Assembly (NCBI GenBank): GCA_964034945.1
Contig: OZ035964.1
Location: forward strand, 10,553,544-10,617,543
Reading direction: 5' to 3'
DNA from: Chrysopilus asiliformis
Lineage: Eukaryota; Arthropoda; Insecta; Diptera; Rhagionidae
Length of the DNA: 64,000 bases
Positions 36,570-47,810 of this stretch are shown one piece after another. A program made the translations under genes and the position numbers. Each line of letters opens with the position of its first letter. Position 1 is the stretch's first letter. Under the pieces are notes generated by a model. That model was not told where the DNA came from and did not search any database. It saw nothing but the letters and a program-made list of their open reading frames with translations.

Positions 36570-36810
36570 TCAGTTTGGCCATGCTGCTTGCAGGTCAATC
36601 AAAAATAGTAGGTTTTGATGAAGAAAATAAGAAATCCGTTGCCCTGCTATTTCTAAAATAAATAGTTTTTGAATTATCGTAAAACTATAACGAATCTCAT
36701 TTTTTTAAAAGGAAAATCCCATCTTTCAACTGAGACTTTCCTTTAAAAAAATGAAGTTCTATCATGTGACTACCATGCAAAACTGTCCTGCGTATGAAAT
36801 GGATGTGAAA
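36570..36810 (-). repeat. Family A tail fragment
   Basis: CTTGCAGGTCAATCAAAAAT, GGTTTTGATGAAGAAAAT, CGTAAAACTATAACGA and AAAAGGAAAATCCC match the tail of the 18.5 kb copy. The rest of family A is absent. Confidence 0.7.
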
Positions 36811-37773
36811 AATTTATTTAAAAAAAAAATCTACAGTTTTAGGAAAAAACAAAAAAAAAAAAACTTTAGGATCTTTTTATCTATCAAAAACCGTTTTCCG
36901 TGAGTCGATAGGCCAAAAATTACGAGAGTGACAAACGATTTTCCTATTGTCAGATCCTTAAAGATTGTGTCTCTTTATCTCGGAAACGGTTCAAAGGATT
37001 TTCATGAAATTCGGAATCTTATAGTTTTCGGGGACGAAGAATCGATATCCAGAATCCTTTTTGGGGAACAAAGGATTTTTCAAGGACCTCGTCCTTGTAC
37101 CGCCCAAACCCTACCGCACCCCTCAAAAAGGACACCGGATATCGATTCTCTGTCCCCGATAACCTCTAATGTTTAAATTTCAGCCCGATCGAAGGACTTG
37201 AATTTTTCGTCTTTAAAAAAAGTGCAGGGGTACGTACCCCTTGTGATTTTTTCAATTTTTTGACAGATTTTCGATTTAGCTGAAATGTGGCATAGGGTAT
37301 CTAACTAAGAATCCGTTGCCCATTTTCCGATATCACTAATGGTTTGCGCGGTGCAGGTGGCGGTGGTGTCCCACGAAAAATTGAATTTTCACAAAGAGGA
37401 CACCAAATTAGGCTCTCTTTTTTCCTTTAAAATTGAATCCTTACAGGGTTAGGTGGGATATCATGAGAAGAAGCAGAAGATGTGCCAAGACAAGGGGGAA
37501 GGCACTAAAAATCGAGTTTTCACTTGCTCTTTGAATTTTCACAAACGCAAGTGTTAAAAATTGCAAGTCTCTAGCTCAATACTAAATTAATACTTAATTA
37601 ATACTCATCCCAAACTGTCTAGTGTAATTCATTTTTGTGTCCGGCGATTGGTTCGATGCGTTACAAACGGTATACTAAATCTAATATATTACGATATAAG
37701 TCTCATCTAGAGTATAAAATCAGAAAAATTTCGAAAAATTCCAATTTGAAAGTTTTCAATTGATTTGAAATCC
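36811..37773. other. Diverged repeats, including an old family T-like piece
   Basis: 37553-37690 (TTGCAAGTCTCTAGCTCAAT, GTGTAATTCATTTTTGTGT, GCGTTACAAACGGTA) is a diverged internal match to family T. 36900-37550 repeats GAAATTCGG/GATTTTC-like phrases. No gene. Confidence 0.45.
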
Positions 37774-38313
37774 GAAACATAACAAAAGCTATAATTGCCA
37801 GTCTGGCAATTATTGAAAACCTGTATGGTGATATTGGTATCTTAATTTGAGCATTTGTACCAAAATTACACTTTGAAGTCGAACTTTCCAATCAGATTTT
37901 TTAAAATTTATTCCAATCGGATTTTGATGTATGGGAGTTTTATGTAGAATCATATCCTAAATAACTTTTGATCTTGCACTTTTTTGATAAGATGCACCGT
38001 TTTTGAGATATTCACAAAAAACGATTTCGTTCGTATGGGGGGTACCCCCCCTAATGGTCCATTTTTGCCCATTAACGAACTTAGCCTCGAATTTTACGAA
38101 AAACGGATCTGTGCAAACTTTCAAGTCTCTAGCTCAATCCGTGCGCCCGCAATCCGCGCCAAAGACAGACGGACGGACGGACATGCAAAATTCAACTTTT
38201 TTTATCATTCTAAACACACTGGTGTAACTCATTTTTGTGTGTGATAACGGGATCTTGGCGTTACAAACGGTAAGTTAATATATCCTTTGGTTTCACCATA
38301 CGGGTATAAAAAT
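37774..38313 (+). repeat. Family T dispersed repeat, copy 1
   Basis: Runs from AACATAACAAAAGCTATAAT to CACCATACGGGTATAAAAA. Includes CAATTATTGAAAAC, GTATGGGAGTTTTATGTAGA, GGGGGGTACCCCCCCTAATG, CTAGCTCAATCCGTGCGCCC, a short GACGGACGGACGGAC run, and GGGATCTTGGCGTTACAAAC. Copies at 56254-58274 (interrupted) and 63039-63618 (reverse). The end has an ATACCC/GGGTAT inverted pair. Class unknown. Confidence 0.8.
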
Positions 38314-38499
38314 ATTATGATATACTCACCCTTTTAATAGCAGGAGCAATATACTGAATCGCTAAATTGGGCGAATTCCGCTGCCTCATATTTTAAATAG
38401 AAGACTTTCTATGCTTTTTTTATAATCGCAAAATATAATTGTTGTGAGGAAATTTGAAAACACCAATCTGGAAGATAACACTGTCGATTCTAAGTTATT

Positions 38500-39210
38500 A
38501 GGAAATAAAGAGCACATAATTTTCTTATACAATATTAACGTTCCTGCGCAATTTAAAACCAGACAATAAGAAAATTATGCTACATTTACACGAATGACAA
38601 ATTTGTCATTTTTTTCTTGTCATTATGTTAATTCCCGTGTAAATGGCATAATTTTTGTAATTTTTTCTGTCAGAAAATGTCAATCTCTTATAAAAGAATG
38701 AACTTGTCCATTCTTTTATGCCAGATTGTCATTCGTACAAACGCAATATTAGTTATGACAACTTTAGTATTCAACTTTTGTCATAACTAATATTGCGTTT
38801 GCACGAATGACAATCTGGCATAAAAGAATGGACAAGTTCATTCTTTTATGAGAGATTGACATTTTCTGACAGAAAAAATTACAAAAATTATGCCATTTAC
38901 ACGGGAATTAACATAATGACAAGAAAAAAATGACAAATTTGTCATTCTGAATCTTTTTAATTGAAATCGGTTATTTACCGCGTGAAAATTTTAATTCAAA
39001 ATATATATTTTGAATTAAAATTTTCACGCGGTAAATAACCGATTTCAATTAAAAAGATTCAGTATGAATATTAACCGTGAAAGTTTAAAAACAAATTTGT
39101 CATTCGTGTAAATGTAGCATGATTTTATATAAAATAACAATTTTTTTATGAAAGAAAGACAAAATTGTAGAAAATTTTAATGTCCTTAATTCTTCTTTTC
39201 AGCACCTAAA
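38500..39210 (-). repeat. Family A body fragment split by foldback element
   Basis: AGAGCACATAATTTTCTTAT, ACGTTCCTGCGCAATTTA and AACCAGACAATAAGAAAATT on the left, and ATATAAAATAACAATTTTTT plus AAAGACAAAATTGTAGAAAA on the right, match successive parts of the family A body. Confidence 0.65.
38577..39120. mobile_element. Foldback element with two abutting palindromes
   Basis: A perfect 30-bp terminal inverted repeat (ATGCTACATTTACACGAATG then ACAAATTTGT) bounds 544 bp. Inside, 38592-38947 is a palindrome with about 170-bp arms, a 16-nt spacer (38762-38777) and two mismatches seen. Base 38947 also begins a second, perfect 116-bp palindrome (38947-39062) with no spacer. Non-coding. Flanking duplication not resolved. 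Confidence 0.9.
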
Positions 39211-39541
39211 ACGCAACACTCGAAAGATTCTTTTTTTCCTTTTTAGTGCATTTTATTCTAAATAAAAGCTTTTTTTAAATTTCTTTTTGATTATTTTTTA
39301 TTTGATCCGTTTTAGTCATTTGGTGTTTGGTTAGGATTACTAAACAAACAGAATGACGACTGCCTTTCACCACGTTTTCAGTTTTCCAATACATCCTTGC
39401 CTTTGAGATATCCTTAAAGATTTTTTAATGTCAGAGCCGGATTCAGCGATCCTAAAAACCCCCAAAATAGATTTTTTTCCCGGAAAATTTGAGGATAATC
39501 GTGTTATCCTTACTGGACAAGAAAGAATAAGTGAAAATATT
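39211..39541. other. Non-coding
   Basis: No gene or repeat recognised beyond the edge of family A. Confidence 0.3.
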
Positions 39542-40030
39542 AGGTCTGTTCGATATAAGTCCTGGACTTACTCCGAATATTTTCACTTTACTCCACAAAA
39601 TGGCGGATTTTCTTACTCTGAATTTGTTTTTATCGAACAACTTGGAGTAAGTTCAGAGTAAGTCACGTTTGAACTGTCGTTTAATATATTAAATGTATTT
39701 CATGAAACCTATTTTGTAAACTTACGCTCAACTTGGTATACTCGCAATTCTCCAGAATGATTTTCAACATATAAATTTTCATAATTATACATTTTATAAA
39801 TTTTTCTTGACTTCCAAACACTGTAAAAGACAGGTTATGTCTGACAAATATCAACTGTCAAAAGTTTACTCCAGCTAAAAGCAAGAGTAAATCCAGGACT
39901 GAAAAGATGAGTTCTGGACTTACACTTTTCTGTCCGATATGTGTTCGGAGTAAGTCCAGGACTTATATCGAACAGAAAAGAGTAAAAATTTTTACTCCGA
40001 GTAAGTCCAGGACTCATATCGAACAGACCT
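39542..40030. mobile_element. Harbinger-like MITE, TSD ATT
   Basis: Ends AGGTCTGTTCGATATAAGTC and its near inverse GACTCATATCGAACAGACCT, flanked by ATT at 39539-39541 and 40031-40033. Internally GAGTAAGTCCAGGACT recurs three or four times in both orientations. 489 bp, non-coding. Confidence 0.75.
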
Positions 40031-40033
40031 ATT

Positions 40034-40922
40034 ATATTGCCATCGGACTTATGTATGTGTGCAAAATTTCAAGTCAATCGGATGAATGGAAGTGGGTGAA
40101 AATTAGATTGCAAGATTTGACCCTGACAGAAAAACGAACAGATAAACAGATATGAAGGCAAGCTAAATAAAAGCTTTTAAAGAAATCGACATTTTTAGAT
40201 ATTTAATTATTTAAGAGTTTTTTTTTTACCGCACATCCATCGTAGTTGACATACGCATTTGGCAGAAAAAAAAAGTTCTCCCTTAACGATTTATTGAATG
40301 AAATTTTCAAAATATTTTACTTTTTCTAAGGGCAAACACATTTTATGTCATAATATGAGAAAATTGAGAAATGTTTATGGTAAAACAAAGAACAAACTTG
40401 CTACAATGTTAACGATTACAAAGGGAACAAGCCCCTTGGCTAATGGAAAAGAACTTAATATAAATATGTAACAAATAATTAATAAAGATAATAATATGCA
40501 AATAAACGAATCGTTAAAATAAGTAATAAAATTAAAGAAATAATAAATTTAAACATCATATCAAAGCTTTCTGTGATGCACAAGACTGATATAAAAAAAA
40601 TATTTCAAAAAGACAAAAAGAAAATATGTTTACGATAAACACGAAACAAGATAATTTTTTTAAAATATATAAAACACAACCGAAATGGAATAATTGAAAC
40701 AAATTCAGACAGTAAACATTTTTTTAATTCGATGAAATACTGGAATTTGATGAATATTTAAAAAAAAAATCAAAATTTACATTTTAAATTTTAATTAATT
40801 CAAAATATTGTAGACTCATAATTAGTTCAAAATTAGTTGAATTTATTTAAAACATAATTCGTGTTGCCCTTTTCTTGTAGAACATTGTAATATCTAGTGT
40901 TTTATCTATGGTAAATCTTTGG
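40034..40922. other. Family D fragment and A-rich island 8
   Basis: 40060-40190 (AAAATTTCAAGTCAATCGGA ... AAGGCAAGCTAAATAAAAGC) is the reverse of 34910-35050. 40380-40870 is A-rich low complexity. No gene. Confidence 0.45.
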
Positions 40923-40926
40923 TTAA

Positions 40927-41385
40927 GCCCAAAACCGACTAAATCTTGCAGTCAATCATCGCATGCTGTGACAACATTTTAAACGTCTATGGTGATGTTG
41001 TCATGCAAAATTCCATGATTGCCAGCATGCTGGCAAATATCAAAATCATTTTGATATTTTTCGAGGGAGCTTTGTGAATGACAGCATGCTAGAACGTGTA
41101 TGGCGAAGCTGTCAATCAATTCGTCATTTCAGCGTAATTTTTAGTAGTGAAAAGATGTCGCATATAAAAGACAAAGTTTTTTGGGAATCCTTTTTCGAGT
41201 TATATAGACAAAGAAATGAGTTGTGGATGACGAAAAGCGAAAAATATAAGCACAAATTTTTTTTAAATTGATATTTGTGCTGTGTGCTGTCGGTTTGGCT
41301 GTTTCGAATTAACTGATGCTTGCGTGCATGATTGAGCGTCTAGTGCAAATAAGCTTTTTGCTGTGACAGCATGATTAGGGACCGC
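40927..41385. mobile_element. Possible TTAA-flanked element
   Basis: TTAA at 40923-40926 and 41386-41389 bound ends GCCCAAAACCGACTAAATC and GATTAGGGACCGC, which are only loosely inverted. Internal GCATGCTG/CAGCATG words occur four or more times. Contains a 65-codon frame at 41074-41271 with FFELYRQRNELW and KSEKYKHK, reminiscent of the MADF domain core, so it may be a remnant of a DNA-binding transposon protein. Confidence 0.45.
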
Positions 41386-41389
41386 TTAA

Positions 41390-41756
41390 ACTATTGCGAT
41401 TACGATTGAAGCTCTCGACCAATGAGATCAAAGCTTTCATTTCCCTATCATTAATAGTATATTACGCAACAAGGGGCGAAAGTCAACGATTTCACGAGTG
41501 TGAAGTTAGCTGCACGAGCGAAGCTGTACTGCTTACTCTAGTGTTTTCTGCCTATAAAGTTTGTCTTCTGTATTCTGTGGTATTCTGTGGTACGAGAAAC
41601 ACGTCGCGAAAACGCAACTTTCGGCCCGCTACGGAGGCATCGAAAGGCATATTTTCGATGCATGTGTTATGAAAAAGCTTTAATCTCATTGGCCGAGAAC
41701 CTTTAACCGTAATCGTAATCGTAATCTCAATCGTTAGTCAGTATTGGGCTTTGCGA
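41390..41756. mobile_element. Family B MITE, copy 5, split by ~210 bp
   Basis: Left arm ATTGCGATTACGATTGAAGC ... CATTTCCCTATCATTAA ends near 41455. Right arm AAAAGCTTTAATCTCATTGG ... CAATCGTTAGTC resumes near 41670. The 210-bp insert is CG-richer (CGTCGCGAAAACGCAACTTT) and has no recognised ends. Confidence 0.7.
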
Positions 41757-41943
41757 TAGGCATTTTTTAATTTATATAGGGAAAAATTAATTCACACAAA
41801 CCGCAAAATGCTGATGTCAACTTAAATCTTTTTATTACAATATGTATTCGTACAAAAAAAATGTAGAATATATCCTATTTCAACTTCATTAGTGTGGAAA
41901 ATCCTTGGCAAGCAACAATAAAAAATGTATAGCTCAAACTGTA
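41757..41943. other. Non-coding spacer
   Basis: Nothing recognised. Confidence 0.3.
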
Positions 41944-43350
41944 CACGGTAAAAAATCCTGGAGTGATTTTCAATCAAAACTGGATTACATATAGGTCCAC
42001 TCCAAAATAGGATTAGATTTTAATCTAGTGGTTGGATTAAAAATATTTTTTTAATCTTTTTTATATTGACTTGTAATCCAAAAACATATTAAAATTTTCT
42101 AATACAAATTGGATTGAAAAATAGCAATGCTTGGATTACAATGATGTAATACTATTGGATTACATTTTAATCTAAAATTTCATTAGATTGCTTAATACTT
42201 TTTGGATTAAAATTTAATAAAAAAAATATATTGGATTCTAATCTATTTTTATACTTACTCAAATAATTGAATCTTCTCTAGAATTGCAAATAAAATTGGA
42301 ATTTTTGTTTTAAACTAATTTATTTTAAAGAAAAAATTTAAAAACATAAAAATACTTAACTAATAACAAAAGGTCAGTAATTTTAATATTTGTATGGATT
42401 TAAAGTTTTGAAAAGTTTAAAAAATTCATTTTTTTAAATAAATTTACATATATTATAAGTTCTCTGATGCTATGTTTTGATTTAATTGAATTTCGAGGAA
42501 TTCAGGGCATCACGGCGATCATGAAAATGCTTTTTAATGATTTCAAAGACGAAAAAATATGTGGTCAATCTAAATAAAAATTTTTTAGCATTCCGAACTA
42601 CAACAAATGTTACCTCTTCTATAAGAATTCTCGAAATTAATAATTTTTCTGTCTTGAGAGCGTATGTAAACTTTTAAACCTTCCAAAATTTTCGCCGTTT
42701 TCGACATTTTCTGTTTTGAAATTGGGGTTTTAAGATTTTTTAAGCCTGAAAAGGGATTGGTGTTAGAAAAAATAAATACAAAATTTAATTTGCAATACCA
42801 CGAATGACAAGATATGCCTTTTAAAATATCTGGTGTAAATTTTTTCCTGCATCTGCAAATTGCAACTCACGAAATCCTATTATTCTGTATTTAAAAAAAA
42901 TGCTTTCAAAAAATAATATACATACAATATATATGTCACATATTTACATGAATGCTTGAAGAATCTGATTACTTCATTTGGTTCAAAAGTTTTTCTTAAT
43001 TCGTCTTTCGCAATTCCTTCATTTTTTATGAATTTCACTAACAAATAACTAAAATTATTGAAAAACCGAATAACTTCGAAACATAAATGACAATTACAAA
43101 AAGTTTGCGTCACAGATTGCTTTTTTAAAGATATTAAGCAAATTGTGTTGGTTTTACTCCTTTTAGGATTGGAATTTAATATAAAAAGCATTAAACGGCA
43201 AAATATAATACAAAAAATTTGAAATCCAATACAAAAAAGTATTGGAATATTTGTAATAATTCGCATTTATTAAATTCTAATCCAAATTGTATTGGAATTT
43301 TGTCTAATAGAATTTTTGGATTGAAAAGTACTCCAGGATTTTTTGCCGTG
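41944..43350. mobile_element. TIR element, TSD TA, unclassified
   Basis: Ends CACGGTAAAAAATCCTGGAG and inverse of CTCCAGGATTTTTTGCCGTG (one difference in 20), flanked by TA at 41942-41943 and 43351-43352. Sub-terminal GGATTAGATT/AATCCAAT words are repeated. A minus-strand frame of 128 codons (42880-43266) is Phe/Ile/Lys-rich without a recognised transposase motif. 1407 bp. Confidence 0.7.
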
Positions 43351-43570
43351 TAGTAAAAAATATCTGATGTGAACAGCACATGACTTTCTGATACAGAATC
43401 TACGTTACTGAGCAATTTACCTGACGTATAAAATATTAGTTTACATAAAAAATATGATTTTTTTTTTACAAAGTCTGAATTATCTCGGCAACGGTAAAAA
43501 AATATCGGATAACGGTAAAAGACAAAAATTATGGCAACCATTAATCTCTTCAATTAATCTCCTACATTAA

Positions 43571-44102
43571 CCCTAATATACACACCCGGTGATTTTGAGT
43601 CACTGCTTCAGTTTTGAGAGTCATACTATTTAAAAAAGAAAAAAAAATTAAAAATTTTTTACTACAACAATAATATTTCGGTTTTATGAAATTCACCCTT
43701 AATCCACGCAGGCGCTGACTCACAGTCACCGTAACAGTTTTACTAGCCAAGAAAGGTTATTTTGGTATCACTTTGCTTCTGTTTCGCAAAATATCGGAGC
43801 GTAGTAGGGGTTAATAACTGTAGCACTTCGTAACGTTGCTTCCTTCCTGTGTCCCCATTGCTAAGGTCGCACTCCGAAGCAAATATGTGCAAATGCAAAA
43901 AAAAATGTTTGTAACGAACATTCTTAAATTTCAATTTTATGCTACATTTGTAAATAGTGCGAATGATTATATATAAATAAATATTATTAACTGAATTAAA
44001 AACTGCAAACCTTTTTATTAAATTATTCTATTTTTCCGGCATGGTGACTGTGAGTTACCACCTGTGTGGATTAAGGAAAAAATTAGCCTGAGCTGATTAG
44101 GG
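43571..44102. mobile_element. piggyBac-like MITE, TTAA TSD
   Basis: TTAA at 43567-43570 and 44103-44106. Ends CCCTAAT and inverse of ATTAGGG, with sub-terminal inverse CACACCCGGTGA-like and TCACAGTCACC/GGTGACTGTGA words. Removing it restores continuity of family A. The minus-strand frames inside have no identifiable transposase motif. Confidence 0.8.
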
Positions 44103-44422
44103 TTAAATTACCCAAGACCCGTTATTTTCGAGATAATCGCAGAAAACTGATTTTTTTTAAAATAACGGTATATCTCTGAGATACAGAGTTCTAGTGAAAG
44201 TCAAAGATGTGGAAAATGTTATTGTCTCCAATTTTTGTTACACATAAGATTGCTGAAAAACCGGAGCAAATGACAAAAAACTAAATTGCGATTTTTAAAA
44301 TGCCACCATTTTGGATACTTCTAGTTAACGAATTTGTACCTTAAGTTGTTAGGATCGTCCCATTCTAAGATCAGATAAGTCTATAAAATTTCATCGCTCT
44401 TGTTTTTGAGAAATCTTGTACA

Positions 44423-46208
44423 CAGACTGACAGACTGACAGACTGACAGACTGACAGACTGACAGACTGACAGACTGACAGACTGACAGACTGACAGACT
44501 GACAGACTGACAGACTGACAGACTGACAGACTGACAGACTGACAGACTGACAGACTGACAGACTGACAGACTGACAGACTGACAGACTGACAGACTGACA
44601 GACTGACAGACTGACAGACTGACAGACTGACAGACTGACAGACTGACAGACTGACAGACTGACAGACTGACAGACTGACAGACTGACAGACTGACAGACT
44701 GACAGACTGACAGACTGACAGACTGACAGACTGACAGACTGACAGACTGACAGACTGACAGACTGACAGACTGACAGACTGACAGACTGACAGACTGACA
44801 GACTGACAGACTGACAGACTGACAGACTGACAGACTGACAGACTGACAGACTGACAGACTGACAGACTGACAGACTGACAGACTGACAGACTGACAGACT
44901 GACAGACTGACAGACTGACAGACTGACAGACTGACAGACTGACAGACTGACAGACTGACAGACTGACAGACTGACAGACTGACAGACTGACAGACTGACA
45001 GACTGACAGACTGACAGACTGACAGACTGACAGACTGACAGACTGACAGACTGACAGACTGACAGACTGACAGACTGACAGACTGACAGACTGACAGACT
45101 GACAGACTGACAGACTGACAGACTGACAGACTGACAGACTGACAGACTGACAGACTGACAGACTGACAGACTGACAGACTGACAGACTGACAGACTGACA
45201 GACTGACAGACTGACAGACTGACAGACTGACAGACTGACAGACTGACAGACTGACAGACTGACAGACTGACAGACTGACTGACTGACAGACTGACAGACT
45301 GACAGACTGACAGACTGACAGACTGACAGACTGACAGACTGACAGACTGACAGACTGACAGACTGACAGACTGACAGACTGACAGACTGACAGACTGACA
45401 GACTGACAGACTGACAGACTGACAGACTGACAGACTGACAGACTGACAGACTGACAGACTGACAGACTGACAGACTGACAGACTGACAGACTGACAGACT
45501 GACAGACTGACAGACTGACAGACTGACAGACTGACAGACTGACAGACTGACAGACTGACAGACTGACAGACTGACAGACTGACAGACTGACAGACTGACA
45601 GACTGACAGACTGACAGACTGACAGACTGACAGACTGACAGACTGACAGACTGACAGACTGACAGACTGACAGACTGACAGACTGACAGACTGACAGACT
45701 GACAGACTGACAGACTGACAGACTGACAGACTGACAGACTGACAGACTGACAGACTGACAGACTGACAGACTGACAGACTGACAGACTGACAGACTGACA
45801 GACTGACAGACTGACAGACTGACAGACTGACAGACTGACAGACTGACAGACTGACAGACTGACAGACTGACAGACTGACAGACTGACAGACTGACAGACT
45901 GACAGACTGACAGACTGACAGACTGACAGACTGACAGACTGACAGACTGACAGACTGACAGACTGACAGACTGACAGACTGACAGACTGACAGACTGACA
46001 GACTGACAGACTGACAGACTGACAGACTGACAGACTGACAGACTGACAGACTGACAGACTGACAGACTGACAGACTGACAGACTGACAGACTGACAGACT
46101 GACAGACTGACAGACTGACAGACTGACAGACTGACAGACTGACAGACTGACAGACTGACAGACTGACAGACTGACAGACTGACAGACTGACAGACTGACA
46201 GAGTGACA
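44423..46208 (-). repeat. 8-bp tandem array (CAGACTGA)n, about 223 units
   Basis: Near-perfect 8-bp array of about 1.79 kb with one GACTGACT variant near 45280. The minus strand is open in three frames and spells SLSVCQSV repeats of over 600 residues. The plus strand has TGA every 24 nt in each frame. Not coding. Confidence 0.97.
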
Positions 46209-46345
46209 GACAGAAAGACATTTTTGTAATATGACTTCAATCGACTCAGAAATGCTTTGGAAGTGTTTTTAAGGCAACATTAAGAAACCGAATTTTTTTA
46301 TTAATGCAATTCATTATTATACTACGTATAAGAAAGTAAAAAGCT

Positions 46346-47810
46346 TAAAAAACGAGCAGAAAGACTTTGAGGGTAAAACTTGTTAATGTAGCTTAATATT
46401 AAGTATACATAATAACAATTTTTATACGTTTTTCATTAGGTTGTAAGAAACAGAAACTCTAAAAAAAATAATTAAAGTTAATTGATAAAAACAGACAGCA
46501 ACAAAAGACTACAGTATATTATTATAAGTGTATTAAAAAGCAAATATTTATATTGATTAAAGAAGAAAAAACTATAAGATATAATTATTTTAATGAAATC
46601 CAATAGAAATTGTAACCCCAAGTGAAACAGAGAAGAAGAAAAAAACAAAAAATCAAATAAAAATATTATTGATCTATATTTAATATATAAAATAAAATTT
46701 AATGTCTCTCATATTTTTTAATAATTAAAAATATTTAAAAGAAGAATATTTCCCTCAGAAACGATGTGAAATTTGACAATTAGAAAAGTAGAAGAATAAG
46801 AGTATGATTATTAGACAAGAATTACGAATAGAAATCTCTATTTACAGTCAGAAAATGGACTTTTTACTTTTTAAAATTTATTTCTTTTAAAAATTAAAAT
46901 TGCATAACAAAAAGATCTATTGATGCGAAAAAAGTAAAATTTATTACCTTCTGATTGAGAAAAAAGATATCATTTGACGAAAAAAAACTCTTAATATTTT
47001 ATTAACAGGTATAAACTGCTTAAAAATATCTATAAAAAAATATTTTAATATTATAATAGAATTAATAAAAAGAAGGCATTTAAGGATGATGAAAATAAAT
47101 AAAGGCTTTTGTAAAATGAAAACGTTTTAAGCACGTGTGGCCAAACGTATACTTGAAAAGAGAGAAAAAAAACCATCCAGCCAAAAAGAAATTAAATCAA
47201 TAAACTGAAAGGGATGAATAATAAAATTAAATAAAAAAAAACATATTTATAACATGGTACCAGGCTGAAAACAAATCCAAATCAGAACGTCAAGTAAATG
47301 TGGAAAAAATCGATGAAAAGAAAATCATTCGAGATAGAAAATTACACCAGATTACACACATAATTATAAAAGTAAATTTAAAAAAATAATAACAAATAGA
47401 AATTTATTATAAAAGGATGTAAAATTAATAGTAATGATAGAAAATTCCTACATATAGTGTCATTTGGCAAAGAGAAACTAAAAGAGATAACCAAATAAAT
47501 AACTAATACAACTAATCGAGTTTTTTTTCTTTAAATTTTCGAAATTTTTAGGTTTTTGTATATTTATTACCAGGGCGGCCGCCCGTTATAAGATTTTCAC
47601 GCCACAAAAGTTCGCCATTTTCAGCTCCAACTAAATCGCCTTCATATTACGAAGACAGGATGAGAAGTTCAACGACTACCAAGGAAATCATGTGATTTTC
47701 GATAAAGAACGATGCACGAAAATGCCCCTTTATTAACTTTTGGGTTTCACTTTCGTATTACCCCGATTGGAAAGGTAATTTGCTCTAGTTCAATGGATAT
47801 AATCTCAGAC
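46346..47810. other. A-rich low-complexity island 9
   Basis: No gene. A-biased up to about 47540, then a short mixed segment with GGGCGGCCGCCC at 47575-47586. The last 50 bp before the array are unrelated to the family A head. Confidence 0.5.

Larger units (their letters stand above)
43355..46345 (-). repeat. Family A repeat, full order, with giant 8-bp array
   Basis: Body from GATGTGAACAGCACATGACT through ACGGTAAAAG words and GTCTATAAAATTTCATCGCT, then TCTTGTACACAGACTGAC, the array, and head TCGACTCAGAAATGCTTTGG ... ACGTATAAGAAAGTAAAAA. Interrupted by a piggyBac-like MITE at 43571-44102. Confidence 0.85.

Noticed and set aside
38577..39120. Assembly artefact from a hairpin-joined read
   Set aside because: The two mismatches in the larger palindrome, the distinct outer 30-bp ends and the continuous family A sequence on both sides favour a real element, although read support should be checked.
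42880..43553. Minus-strand 120-128 codon frames as a real gene
   Set aside because: They lie inside a TIR element or cross its border into family A, have AT-driven composition and lack motifs.
44371..46240. Frames of 616-619 codons on the minus strand
   Set aside because: Same 8-bp array artefact.
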